A stretch of DNA of 64,000 bases from Stomoxys calcitrans (lineage: Eukaryota > Arthropoda > Insecta > Diptera > Muscidae), in assembly GCF_963082655.1 (NCBI RefSeq), contig NC_081552.1:120764907-120828906 (forward strand). Reading direction: 5' to 3'. This document shows positions 10,704 to 21,399 of this stretch, one piece after another. The number at the start of each line of letters is the position of its first letter. Position 1 is the stretch's first letter. Below the pieces are notes generated by a model that had not been told where the DNA came from, searched no databases, and saw only the letters and a list, made by a program, of their open reading frames with translations. The position numbers and the translations under genes were made by a program.

Positions 10704-11990
10704 TTTTTATACCCTCCACCATAAGATGGGGGGTATACTAATTTCGTCATTCTGTTTCTAACTACTCGAAATATTCGTCTGAGACCCCATAAAATATATA
10801 TATTCTTGATCGTCGTAAATTTTATGTCAATCTAGCCTTGTCCGTCCGTCTGTCTGTCGAAAGAACGATAACTTCCGAAGCAGTAAAGCTAGCCGCTTGA
10901 AATTTTGCACAAATACTTCTTATAAGCGTAGATCGGTTGGTATTGTAAATGGGCCATATCGGTCCATGTTTTGATATAGCTGTCATATAAACCGATCTTG
11001 GGTCTTGACTTCTTGAGCCTCTAGAGGGCGCAATTCTTATCCGATTTAAATGAATTTTGGCACGACGTGTTTTGTTATAATATCCAACAACTGTGCCAAG
11101 TATGGTTCAATCGGTCCATAACCTGATATAGCTGCCATATAAACCGATCTTGGGTCTTTAAATTTTGCACAATTACTTCTTATTAGTGTAGGTCGGTTAG
11201 TATTGCAAATGGGCCATATCGGTCCATGTTTTGATATAGCTGCCATATAAACCAATCTTGGTTCTTGACGTCTTGAGCCTCTAGAGGGCGCAGTTCTTAT
11301 CCGATTGGCATGAAATTTTACTCGACGTGTTTTGTTTTGGTATGGTTCAAATCGGTCTATAACCTGATATAGCTGCCATATAAACCGATCTTGGATCTTG
11401 ACTTCTTGAGCCTCTAGAGTGCGCAATTCTTATCCGATTCGAATGAAATTTTGCACGACATGTTTTGTTATGATATCCATCAACTGTGCCAAGTTTGGTT
11501 CAAATCGGTCCATGACCTGATATAGCTGCCATATAAACCGATCTTGGTTCTTTACTTCTTGAGCCTCTAGAGTGCGCAATTCTTATCCGATTCGAATGAA
11601 ATTTTGCACGACATGTTTTGTTATGATATCCATCAACTGTGCCAAGTTTGGTTCAAATCGGTCCATGACCTGATATAGCTGCCATATAAACCGATCTTGG
11701 TTCTTTACTTCTTGAGCCTCTAGAGGGCGCAATTCTTATTCGATTTGAATGAAATTTTGCACGAAAAAATTTTGTTATGATATCCAACAACTGTGCAAAT
11801 TATGGTTCAAATCGGTCCATAACCTGATATAACTGTCATATAAACAGATCTGGGAACTTGACTTTTTGAGCCTCCAGAGGTCGCAATTATTATCCGATTT
11901 GCCTGAAATTTTGTACGACGGATCCTCTCATGACCATCAACATACGTGTTTATTATGATCTGAATGGGTCTTTAGCCCGATATAGCTCCC
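10704..11990 (+). repeat. Family A HINE-like element 2, left part
   Basis: Starts TTTTTATACCCTCCACCATA and contains six to seven 153-bp units. It is split at 11990 by the Ty3/gypsy insertion and resumes at 17235. The last five bases before the LTR (CTCCC, 11986-11990) are duplicated on the other side. Confidence 0.85.
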
Positions 11991-12124
11991 TGTAAAGCTT
12001 CTGTCAACAAACTGACTCTTTTTATTATATTTTTCAAACAAACAACATTAAAGGAACAAGCTAGTCTACTTAGTTTCATCAAAAGTTTCTTATAAATACG
12101 AGTATAACAAGTTATCATATTACA
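11991..12124 (-). repeat. 3' LTR (134 bp)
   Basis: TGTAAAGCTTCTGTC to CATATTACA. Identical to the other LTR except TTTTC versus TTTTT near 12034. Confidence 0.95.
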
Positions 12125-12208
12125 GTTCGGCCAACCTGACAATATGATTGCCCACAATCATGATATAAAAATTGTGTATATTATATAAGTGTGACCAATA
12201 ACATAAAT

Positions 12209-15200
12209 CTATAACCTAGGTGTCAACCATTTCCGAAGTCGCTTTGCTTCAATTATACCCTTATATGGGATCTGTGTCAGTTGACAATTGTCAACATCTC
12301 TCACAACGTAGCGATCATTATCTAATACTTTTTCAATAATGTAGGGACCACGATATTTTTCACAAAATTTCTTATTCTTCCCAACTGTATTGTCAATATT
12401 CATAATAACAACATAATCACCCTCATCGTAACGTTTTGCCGGTTCATGATGTTTGGAAAAGTATAATTCGTTGTAGTTCTGAGATCGCTGTATAGAATTC
12501 AATGCCTTAACCCTCATATCCCTCAAATTTAGTTTCTCCTCATTACAAATTTTCTTATCTAGATATTCCGACAGCTTATCTACCACCACCCCTCGTTGAT
12601 TCGTTCCAAAGAGTAACTTCGCTGGGGTTTCCTTTGTAGAACTGTGAACACAGTTATTGATAGCATATTCCACCTGGGACAATTTCAATGACCAATCGGA
12701 ATGATCTATTGGGTCACTCAATTTGCTCAACATGGACTTAATAATACGATTTACACGCTCAACCTGCCCATTTGCTTGTGGAGAGGCAACCGCCACCTTA
12801 ACATGATTAATATTATTTTTCAAAATGAATTCAGAAAACTCCAATGACGTAAAACATGATCCTCTGTCCGAGATTAGGCGTCTTGGTCTACTGTAATAAC
12901 TAAAATACTTTTCGAGAGAACAACAAACCTCCTTAGTGCTCGTCGAATTTACAGGATAAAGTCGAACAAATTTTGTAAAAGAATCAACTACCACTAAAAT
13001 GTGTTTTCTTTTCGATTTTAATGATGGAAGTGGTCCGAAGTGATCCACGTGTATCGTATCGAATGGCTCCGCCACCTTTGGAATGCTGTACATGTTCTGT
13101 TGGTTTATTCTAGCTGGAGCAGCATAAATGATACATTTTATACAATTCTTAATGAAGCTATCTATCTTATTGCGCATGTCTGGGAACCAAAAATTCTCTC
13201 TAATCTTATAATAACATTTATCTGTCCCCAGGTGTCCAAGCTTCTCATGTATCATTCTTATCACATTATCTTCCATTTCCTTTGGGACATATAAACAAAC
13301 GGTTGCACCCACTTTCTTAAATAAGAGACCGTCTATTAGGTCAAAATCACATATCTCTTCCTTTTCCAAACGTTTACATAAGTCCTTAATAACAGGATCT
13401 CTAGCTTGGGTCAGTTGAATTTGGACATCGAGTTGATTCGAATCTACAGAGCAAATCATGTTACATCCCACATGAGGGGATATTTCCTTTTCTATACATC
13501 TGCTTAACATATCCACATGACCCATAGAAGAACCCTTCCTGTGTTTGATAGAATAGTCATAGTTCTTTAGTTCCAATGCCCAGCGGGATATCCGAGGATT
13601 AACTTGTCTCTTGTTCAAGGTCATTGTAAGTGAATTGCAATCTGTGACTATGGTAAAATGTAATCCTTCTAAATACACACGAAACCGGCGCAACGCGTAA
13701 ATAATTGCGAGTGTTTCCAGTTCGAAGCTATGATATCTCGATTCTGCATTGGTTGTAGCCTTTGAAAAAAATGCTACGGGGTGGAACTTTTTATCATCCT
13801 GACGCTGCATCAATATTGCTCCGAATCCATGAGAACTTGCATCACAATGTAACTCCGTATCGCTTTTAGGGTTATAGATAGCTAATACTGGGGCCCGAAG
13901 TAAACGAGACTTTAATTCACTAAAGGCCTTTACACATTCTTCAGAGAAAACGAATTTTTTCTCTTTACGAAGCAAATCTAACAATGGCCTTGCAATATTT
14001 GAGAATGACGGAACGAATTTCCTAAAGTAGGAAAACAACCCAAGACAAGTTTGTAATTCCCTATGATTCCTTGGCATTGGTATTTGTTTCACAGCTCGCA
14101 AGTGATTTTCTGTCGGCCGTATACCTTTTGGGCTGATTAAGTATCCTAAATACTCTAAACTCTGATAACCAAATTTACATTTAGTTAACTTGATACGTAA
14201 TCCGTACTCAAAAGCACGTCCAAGTACAACCGCCAATGTCTGAACATGAGAATCGAAATCAGAGGATGCAATCAATATGTCATCCATATATATAACCACT
14301 CTATGGTCCTCTATTAAGTCGCGAAATATACCATTTATAAAGCGTTGAAAGTTTGCTGGAGCATTTTTTAAACCAAATGGCATCTTCAAATACTCGTACT
14401 GTCCAAATGGGGTTACAAATGAAGTGTACGGAATTGAATCATTATGCATTTCTATGTTGAAAAATCCATCCTTCAAATCCATGAGGCTAAACCATTTTTT
14501 GCCTGATATGCTCTCAATACAGTCCTCGATGAGGGGTAAAGGAAAGTTATCCCTAATAGTCTTTTTGTTTAACGCTCGATAATCGACACACATCCGCGTT
14601 TCCCCTGTCTTTTTCTTTACCAACACAATTGCTGACGTGTATGGAGAATTGCTGTAACGTATTATTTTCCTTTCTAACAAATCACTAACAATCTTCTGCG
14701 TTTCCTCACGATCACGAACCGACAATCTACGGGGAGAGCAGTGTATTGGAATATCATCAGATAATTTAATCTGCATCCTATAATCAGATGACTTTTTATC
14801 AATTCCCTTTGGAGTTATATAACGATTATGAATAAGATCTTCTAAAGTCTTCTTCTGGAATGAATTTAACAAAGGATTTAGATCAATATCGTCCGTACGT
14901 ATCACTTGGGAATTCACAGGACTATCATAAGAATTGCTTATCGTAGATGGTGTAGACACCGAGGTTATATTATTATTGTCATTTATTTTTCTTGTGGATT
15001 CAAATACTTCTATATCATTCGTAGTTTCCTTGACTTGAAGTAATTTTACATTAAATGCATGCATAAAGTTCCGTCCAAGAATCATTGGAACATGAATGCT
15101 CTCGTTCGGAACAACAAGTAATTCTATTTGTCTAGACGATTTTTTAAATTTTATTAAACAAGAAATATTTCCATATATTTTCAAAGGGGAATTGCCAACT

Positions 15201-15334
15201 CCAACATACGAAGTTGGTATTAAATTCTTCGAACGTATCACACCAGTCGGTAATAAAGACATCTTAACCAAACTAATTGAGCTACCGGAATCGATCAAGC
15301 ACGAAATATTCGCAGAATTAGTATATTTGTATAT
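12209..15334 (-). CDS. pol: Pol polyprotein (protease, RT, RNase H, integrase)
   Basis: One open frame of about 1040 codons. The usual M start is only a TTG; the frame is open up to a stop at 15335-15337 and overlaps the gag end by about 40 bases in the -1 frame, so it is probably made by frameshifting. Domains in order from the TTG: aspartic protease (LIDSGSSISLV, at the start), RT with LVKKKTGETRMCVDYRALN and YMDDILIAS (about 335), RNase H (LHCDASSHGFGAIL; SLTMTLNKR), integrase HHCC zinc region (HEKLGHLG..CIKC, about 690-730) and D-D-E core (IHVDHFG, LISDRGSCF, GQVERVNR). The C-terminal tail (DEGDYVVIM...KYRGPYIIEKV) is the GPF/Y-like module. No internal stop or frameshift was seen, so it looks competent. 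Confidence 0.93.
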   Translation of the reverse strand: MYKYTNSANISCLIDSGSSISLVKMSLLPTGVIRSKNLIPTSYVGVGNSPLKIYGNISCLIKFKKSSRQIELLVVPNESIHVPMILGRNFMHAFNVKLLQVKETTNDIEVFESTRKINDNNNITSVSTPSTISNSYDSPVNSQVIRTDDIDLNPLLNSFQKKTLEDLIHNRYITPKGIDKKSSDYRMQIKLSDDIPIHCSPRRLSVRDREETQKIVSDLLERKIIRYSNSPYTSAIVLVKKKTGETRMCVDYRALNKKTIRDNFPLPLIEDCIESISGKKWFSLMDLKDGFFNIEMHNDSIPYTSFVTPFGQYEYLKMPFGLKNAPANFQRFINGIFRDLIEDHRVVIYMDDILIASSDFDSHVQTLAVVLGRAFEYGLRIKLTKCKFGYQSLEYLGYLISPKGIRPTENHLRAVKQIPMPRNHRELQTCLGLFSYFRKFVPSFSNIARPLLDLLRKEKKFVFSEECVKAFSELKSRLLRAPVLAIYNPKSDTELHCDASSHGFGAILMQRQDDKKFHPVAFFSKATTNAESRYHSFELETLAIIYALRRFRVYLEGLHFTIVTDCNSLTMTLNKRQVNPRISRWALELKNYDYSIKHRKGSSMGHVDMLSRCIEKEISPHVGCNMICSVDSNQLDVQIQLTQARDPVIKDLCKRLEKEEICDFDLIDGLLFKKVGATVCLYVPKEMEDNVIRMIHEKLGHLGTDKCYYKIRENFWFPDMRNKIDSFIKNCIKCIIYAAPARINQQNMYSIPKVAEPFDTIHVDHFGPLPSLKSKRKHILVVVDSFTKFVRLYPVNSTSTKEVCCSLEKYFSYYSRPRRLISDRGSCFTSLEFSEFILKNNINHVKVAVASPQANGQVERVNRIIKSMLSKLSDPIDHSDWSLKLSQVEYAINNCVHSSTKETPAKLLFGTNQRGVVVDKLSEYLDKKICNEEKLNLRDMRVKALNSIQRSQNYNELYFSKHHEPAKRYDEGDYVVIMNIDNTVGKNKKFCEKYRGPYIIEKVLDNDRYVVRDVDNCQLTQIPYKGIIEAKRLRKWLTPRL
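15295..15334 (-). promoter_or_regulatory. gag-pol overlap, -1 frame
   Basis: The gag frame ends at 15295 and the pol frame opens after the stop at 15335. Stepping from gag to pol needs a -1 shift in these 40 bases. I see no canonical X XXY YYZ heptamer; the region is ATA/AAT-rich. Confidence 0.5.
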
Positions 15335-17022
15335 TTAGTATATTTATAGTATACCATTTGTGTTGTGTCTACAATACCATTACTACAAAATATGGGAGCA
15401 GTAACATTCATCCTTTTAGGACAATCCTTGTAAAAATGTCCCATTTGGAAACAATGGAAACAAGATCCCGGTGGACGTCGAGGCTTATTGCAGGTGTTCT
15501 TCATATGTCCAAATTGAGAGCAATTGAAACATCGTATGCCTTTAGTATTGTCACGGCCTTCTTTATGAGTACTGACTGTTTTTGACCTGCGTTTCTCGTA
15601 TCTATCTATTCCATGCATCAATTCTTGTAATGAGTTTGATCCGTATAGAATGGATATGTTGTTGGTTTTATCTTCCATTCCGTCTATTATAATGTCAACC
15701 AGTTCTTGCTCGTTGATTTCGCCTTCTGCTGCAATAGTTTGCATTGCTACTATATAGGCAATACACGGCTCTGTTGGCTTCAACTTGCGCAAACGCAATT
15801 TTTGATAAACTTCTTCTTGCGTTACCGTTCTCTTGAAAATGTCTAAGAGCGATCTCTTCTACTCCTTATATTCTTTGTAATTTGAATTTTCCATGAACTC
15901 TCGCGCAGTTCCAACCAGCAAATATCTTAAGCACATATATTTTTCTTGGTCAGTCATATTTATAGTGTAGCTTTCAAAAGAGTTTATCCATTTTTCAATA
16001 TTTCGTCCATCATTCCCAGAAAATTTCGGAACCATCATAGAGAGCTCGTCATAATTGATATTTGTAGAAACCTTTTTTCCACCGTTTTCTAAAGATTCAA
16101 TTTGGTTTCGAAGAGCCAACATTTCTTGCTTCAATCTCAAAACTCTAATTTCACTCTCTAGTTCATCAGCTTCACGGGATAAAACGCTTGAACGAATGAA
16201 AGGGTCTGTTACCTGTGATGGAACAGAAAGTCTAGAAAATTGTCCTCGAAGTAAGTTTGCAGGAACGGAAACTGAGGAATAATTGACGGAGGGTACGGAA
16301 GAAACAACACAAGAAGATACGGAAGGAGGTACGGAAGTTTGTGTTTGCGGAAGAACATCACAGGACACGCCAATTGCTCTATTGTTAAAAGCGACACCCA
16401 ATGTATTTGTATTCATTAAATCGGAAATAACTGATGAAGTCCGGGCGGCAGAAACAGAAGCAGCAGTCCCTGAAGTACCAGGAAATTGTCTTTGAACTGT
16501 ATTTACAGGAACGGAAGCAGAAGAATTATAGACGGAAGGTACGGAAGAAATTACGAAAGGAGGCACTGAAGTCTGTGTTTGCCGAAGATTTGCACAGGAT
16601 ACGCCAATTTCGCTGTTATTAAAAGCGACACTCAATGTATTTCTTGATATTAAATCGGTTGAAGTCCGTGCGGCAGAAAAACAAGCGGCAGTTCCAAGAA
16701 CCAATTCAGTTTGATTTGTGGACTCACCATTACATTGAAATGACTGAAGCAAATTTTCAGGATCGGCAGTTGCGGAATTAATAACGGGAGTTTCATTCAA
16801 AGTATTGGATGACATTGTAGTGACAGTTACAGATGAATTCCCAGCAGAATCAGAAGAAACCACATTTCCAGAAGGCAATTCAGTCTGCTTTGATGGACCA
16901 CCGTTAACTTGCAAAGAATCATATAATGTTCTCAATTGTGCAATTGACGCTGTTTCTGGAAATTCCACATTTGAAGCTTTCAAAGCTGAAAGAATTCTTT
17001 CTCGAGTAGGGCGTGAATCCAT
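15295..17022 (-). CDS. gag: Gag with two zinc knuckles and one in-frame TAG
   Basis: ATG at 17022. The frame runs 387 codons to a TAG at 15859-15861 and then continues in the same frame to 15295. Visible parts: an N-terminal segment (residues 1-40), a Ser/Thr-rich region with two tandem repeats (residues about 110-180 and 185-261), a coiled coil (about 282-312, ADELESEIRVLRLKQEMLAL), a capsid-like block (MVPKFSG..IEKWINSFE) and, past the stop, two CCHC knuckles (CFNCSQFGHMKNTC, CFHCFQMGHFYKDC). Gag packages the RNA into particles. The TAG would remove the nucleocapsid and block read-on into pol, so this copy is probably defective unless the stop is suppressed. Confidence 0.88.
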
Positions 17023-17100
17023 ATTTAAAAAAAAAAAAAAATTTTTTTTTGAGTCTTCTTTTTTTTATTTATTTTTTTTTTGGGAACCCCACACTTGAAT

Positions 17101-17234
17101 TGTAAAGCTTCTGTCAACAAACTGACTCTTTTTATTATATTTTTTAAACAAACAACATTAAAGGAACAAGCTAGTCTACTTAGTTTCATCAAAAGTTTCT
17201 TATAAATACGAGTATAACAAGTTATCATATTACA
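17101..17234 (-). repeat. 5' LTR (134 bp)
   Basis: The gag leader begins below 17101. It is followed (minus strand) by the primer-site candidate and an A-rich leader (17028-17090). Confidence 0.95.
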
Positions 17235-17514
17235 CTCCCATATAAATCCATCTCTCTATTTTACTTCTTGAGCCCCCAAAGGGCGCAATTCTTATTCGAA
17301 TTGACTGACATTTTACACAGGTCTCCAACATATAATTTAATTGTGGTCCAAACCGGACCTTGTCTTGATATCGCTCTAGTAGCAGAGCAAATCTTTTCTA
17401 ATATTCCTTTTTTGTCTAAGAAGAGATGCCGGGAAAAGAACTCGACAAGTGCAATTAATTGTGGAGGGTATATAAGATTCTGCCCGGCCGAACTTAGCAC
17501 TGTTTTACTTGTTT
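17235..17514 (+). repeat. Family A HINE-like element 2, right part
   Basis: Continues from 11990 after the CTCCC duplication. It contains the terminal unit, GTGGAGGGTATATAAGATTC, a mutated palindrome (CTGCCCGGCCGAA) and TTTTACTTGTT. Confidence 0.85.
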
Positions 17515-17639
17515 CTTAATTCTTCATATTTTAATTCTGCTTTTATGTCTGAACTAAATAAACACATTACACCAATGATCCTAGTACTAAATTCATAAGA
17601 TATATATTTTATTGAACTAGGAATACCAATCTTATATAG
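17515..17639. other. Unassigned AT-rich spacer
   Basis: 125 bases between two A elements in opposite orientation. Nothing recognisable. Confidence 0.3.
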
Positions 17640-18655
17640 AACAAGTAAAAGCGTGCTAAGTTCCGCCGGGCCGAATCTTTCATACTCTCCACCATGGATC
17701 GCATTTGTCGAGTTCTTTTCCCGGAATCTTTTCTTAGGCAAAAAAGGATATAAAAAAAGATTTTCTCCCCTATTAGAGCGATATCAAGATATGGTCCAAT
17801 TCGGACCACAATTAAATTACATGTTGGAGAACTGTGTAAAATGTCAGCCAATTCGAATAAGAATTGCGTTTTTTGGGTGCTCAAGAAGTAAAATAGAGAG
17901 ACCGATTTATATGGGAGCTGTATCGGGCTATAAACAGATTCAGACCATAATAAACACGTATGTTGATGGTCATGAGAGGATCTGTCGTACAAAATTTCAG
18001 GCAAATCGGATAGGAACTGCGCCCTCTAGACGCTCAAGAAGTCAAGACCCAAGATCGGTTTAAATGACAGCTATATCGGGTTATAGACCGATTTGAACCA
18101 TATTTGGCACAGTTGTTGGATATCATAACAAAATACTACGTGCCAAAATTCATTCAAATTGGATAAGAATTGCGCCCTCTAGAGGCTCAAGAAATCAAGA
18201 CCCAAGATCGGTTTACATGACAGCTATATCGGGTTATAGACCGATTTGAACCATACTTGGCACAGTTGTTGGATATCATAACAAAACACGTCGTGCAAAA
18301 TTTCCTTTAAATCGGATAAGAATTGCGCCCTCTAGAAGCTCAAGAAATCAAGATCCAAGATCGGTTTACATGGCAGCTATATCAAAACATAGACCGATAT
18401 GGCCCATTTTCAATACCAACCGACCTACACCAATAAGAAGTATTTGCGAAAAATTTCAAGCTGCTAGCTTTACTCCTTCGGAAGTTAGCTTGCTTTCGAC
18501 AGACAGATGGACGGACGGACATGGCTAGATCAACGTAAAATGTCGCGACGATCAAGAATATATATTCTTTATGGGGTCTTAGACGAATATTTCGAGTAGT
18601 TACAAACATAATGACGAAATTAGTATTCCTCCATCCTATGGTGGAGGGTATAAAA
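17640..18655 (-). repeat. Family A HINE-like element 3 (complete)
   Basis: Minus orientation: begins ACAAGTAAAAGCGTGCTAAG with the palindrome, then units with CATATAAAT/GGTTTACATGGCAGC. The GGACGGACGGAC tract lies near 18510, and it ends CCTATGGTGGAGGGTATAAAAA. It abuts C copy 4. Confidence 0.85.
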
Positions 18656-20657
18656 ATCAATTTGTGTTTGTTTGTAGATTTGTTTGTTTGTATGTTTGTG
18701 TGTTCCTTATAGACTCAGTAACGGCTGAACCGATTTTCTTGAAATTTTCACAGATGGTGCATAATGACCCCGTGAAAATAGGATACTACCTTTTTGATAT
18801 TTGAAGGGGGGCGGACCCGCTCCCCTTGCCCTAATTTTCAGAAACGCCAGATCTCGGAGATGGGTAGTGCGATTTAAGCGAAATTTTGTGTGCTCTCATA
18901 TAGAACCCTAAAAATAAAAATTTGGTATCCAAATTTCGGATGGGGTACCTAGGGGGGCCGCCCCACCCTGAAACCTATCGAATATATATTTAGACCAATC
19001 ACGACAATATGGGATTTAATTGAAAGGTATTAAGGATAAGAAAACGTATCTGATATCCAATTGTCAGACCAAGTGTTAGGGGACCACCCCAACCCCCAAA
19101 ACACCCCAAAATCGGACATATTTACCGACCATGGCAATATTGGACTCAAACGAAAGGTATTTGCGAGTAGAATACGAATATGATATCCAAATGTGGGACC
19201 ACGTTTCTGGGGGTCCACCCCTTTCCCAAAACACCTCCCAAAGGGGACTATTTGCTGACCATGGGAATATGGGGCTTAAATAAAAGGTATTTGAAAGTAG
19301 AATTAGAATCTGATGTCCAAATATGGGACCAAGTGTTTCGGGGGCCGCCTCTCGCCAAACATCCCCCAAAGGGGACAAATTTACGACCATAGCAATGTAG
19401 AGCTCAAATAAAAAGTCTTTGGGAGTAAAGCACGAATTTGATATCAATATTTGGGAAAAATGTCTATGGAGCCCCACAACTCCACCCAAATTGTAAGTAT
19501 TTGCTGACTATTACAATATGAGGCTCAAATAAGAGTGTTTTTAAAGTGGAACACGAATCCGATATATATTTTTAAGGCCAACTCACTGAGTGACCCCAAA
19601 ACACCCCCCAAGCCGGTCATGTTTGCCGACTATGGAAATATGGGGCTCTGATTAAAGGAATATGGGTGTAGACCACATATCTGATATCAACATTAGGGAC
19701 CAACCTTCTAGGGGACGTCCAACCACCCAAATAGGACGTATTTGCTCACCAAGACAATTTGAGTCTTAAAGAGAGTGGAACTAAATATTTATATTTTAGC
19801 TTTTTGGGGCAATACCCCAAACCGGACATATTTGCTGACTTTTGCAATAAGGAGTTTAAATGAGATTAGAAAACTAATTTGATATCCAATTTTGAGGCAG
19901 ATGGCAATATGGCGTTCAAATAAATGATGTATAGATACATGAGAATAGAGCACGTTGCTGATATATTTTCCGGGCTTAGTGTTTGGGGGACCGCAAAACA
20001 CCCTCGGGCATATTTACCGACCATGTCAGTATGGAGCTTAAATGAAAGGTATTGGGGTGTAGAGCAAGAATTGATAGCCATTTGCGGGACCAATTTTCTG
20101 GGGATCTACCCCTCTCCCAAAATACCCCACAACTAGCAACTGTTTTACTTACCATCGCAATATGGGGCTCAAATAAAGGTATTTGGGAGTAGAATACGAA
20201 TTTGATATCCAAATTTAGGACCTTGTACTTAGGGCATCATCCCTTTCCCTAAACACCCCCCAAAGGGAAAAAAAATTTCGACCATGCCAATATGTGGCTC
20301 AAATGAAAAAAGGTATTTAAGATTAGAAAACGAATTTGATACCCAATTTGGGGCCATGTGATTGGGGGACGCCTCAACCTGTAAACTACCCTTAAACCAA
20401 TGGCAATATGGGGTTTAAATAAATGGTATTTGAGAGAAGATCACGATGTAGATATTTTTTCAGGGTTAAGTATCTTGGGGACCACCTCTCCCCCGAAAAC
20501 ACCACTAAATCAGACATCATGAGAATATCGGGCTGATATAAAGTATTTTACGAATGGAGTACACCTTACATCCAAACTTTAATTCGTGGACCAATAAAGA
20601 TCATATGGGATTTAGATATAGGCGCTTATATTGTTAAACTGTTAGTCAAGCGATATA

Positions 20658-21264
20658 AAGGGTGATTTTTTTGAGGTTAGGATTTTCATGCATTAGTATT
20701 TGACAGATCACGTGGGATTTCAGACATGGTGTCAAAGAGAAAGATGCTCAGTATGCTTTGACATTTCATCATGAATAGACTTACTAACGAGCAACGCTTG
20801 CAAATCATTGAATTTTATTACCAAAATCAGTGTTCGGTTCGAAATGTGTTCAAATTTTGACAAATTTTGTTCAGCGATGAGGCTCATTTCTGGTTGAATG
20901 GCTACGTAAATAAGCAAAATTGCCGCATTTGGAGTGAAGAGCAACCAGAAGCCGTTCAAGAACTGCCCATGCATCCCGAAAAATGCACTGTTTGGTGTGG
21001 TTTGTACGCTGGTGGAATCATTGGACCGTATTTTTTCAAAGATGCTGTTGGACGCAACGTTACGGTGAATGAACACATTTCGAACCGAACACTGATTTTG
21101 GTAATAAAATTCAATGCTTTGCAAGCGTTGCTCGGTAGTAAGTCTATTCATGATGAAATGTCAAAGCATACTGAGCATCTTTCTCTTTGACACCATGTCT
21201 GAAATCCCACGTGATCTGTCAAATACTAATGCATGAAAATCCTAACCTCAAAAAAATCACCCTT
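20658..21264 (+). mobile_element. 607-bp fold-back DNA element, copy 1
   Basis: Ends AAGGGTGATTTTTTTGAGG and its complement, with TA on both sides (20656-20657, 21265-21266). The inverted arms are about 200 bp long and include the transposase start codon region (MNRLTNEQRLQ). Between them is a central transposase piece. The undisturbed target is visible in C copy 9 at about 56100-56112 (GCGATATACTAT). Confidence 0.92.
20771..21085 (+). pseudogene. Tc1/mariner-class transposase remnant in fold-back copy 1
   Basis: An ATG at 20771 opens MNRLTNEQRLQIIEFYYQNQ. After about 28 codons a deletion junction with a TGA follows. The sequence then resumes as ILFSDEAHFWLNGYVNKQNC and PMHPEKCTVWCGLYAGGIIG, the region with the first catalytic Asp of this IS630/Tc1-like transposase family. 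It lacks the second and third catalytic residues. Non-functional. Confidence 0.8.
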
Positions 21265-21399
21265 TACTATTTTCGATATACTATGGTATTTCACTAAAAG
21301 CTCTTTAATTGTCGAAAATGAATATTCCAAAGAAACTTGTTCCATATAAAGTAAAAGAAGGCGCAGCGGAGCGGGCCCGGGTCAGCTAGTAAATAAATA

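Larger units (their letters stand above)
11991..17234 (-). mobile_element. Ty3/gypsy LTR retrotransposon, nearly intact, young
   Basis: The two 134-bp LTRs (11991-12124 and 17101-17234) start TGTAA and end TTACA. They differ at one base and are flanked by a 5-bp target duplication CTCCC (11986-11990, 17235-17239). The element is 5244 bp on the minus strand with gag then pol. A primer-binding-site candidate, TGGGGTTCCC, starts about 9 bases inside the 5' LTR. I could not see a clear polypurine tract before the 3' LTR. The RT/RNase H wording resembles the mdg3/micropia group, by inference only. Confidence 0.95.
18656..21390 (-). repeat. Family C element, copy 4 (both ends), holding a fold-back element
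   Basis: Minus orientation: ATCAATTTGTGTTTGTTTG and GGCTGAACCGATTTTCTTG at the left, and GCGGAGCGGGCCCGGGTCAG then CTAG (21386-21389) at the right. Units are about 130 bp apart (starts near 19161, 19291, 19420). It is interrupted by the 607-bp element at 20658-21264. Confidence 0.8.

Noticed and set aside
12125..12160. Polypurine tract next to the 3' LTR
   Set aside because: The minus-strand sequence just before the LTR (GTCAGGTTGGCCGAAC) is not purine-rich enough to call.
13040..13294. 84-codon plus ORF inside pol
   Set aside because: Shadow frame of the minus-strand integrase region.
16055..16622. Plus-strand ORFs rich in Glu/Thr opposite gag
   Set aside because: Antisense reading of the Ser/Thr-rich Gag repeats.
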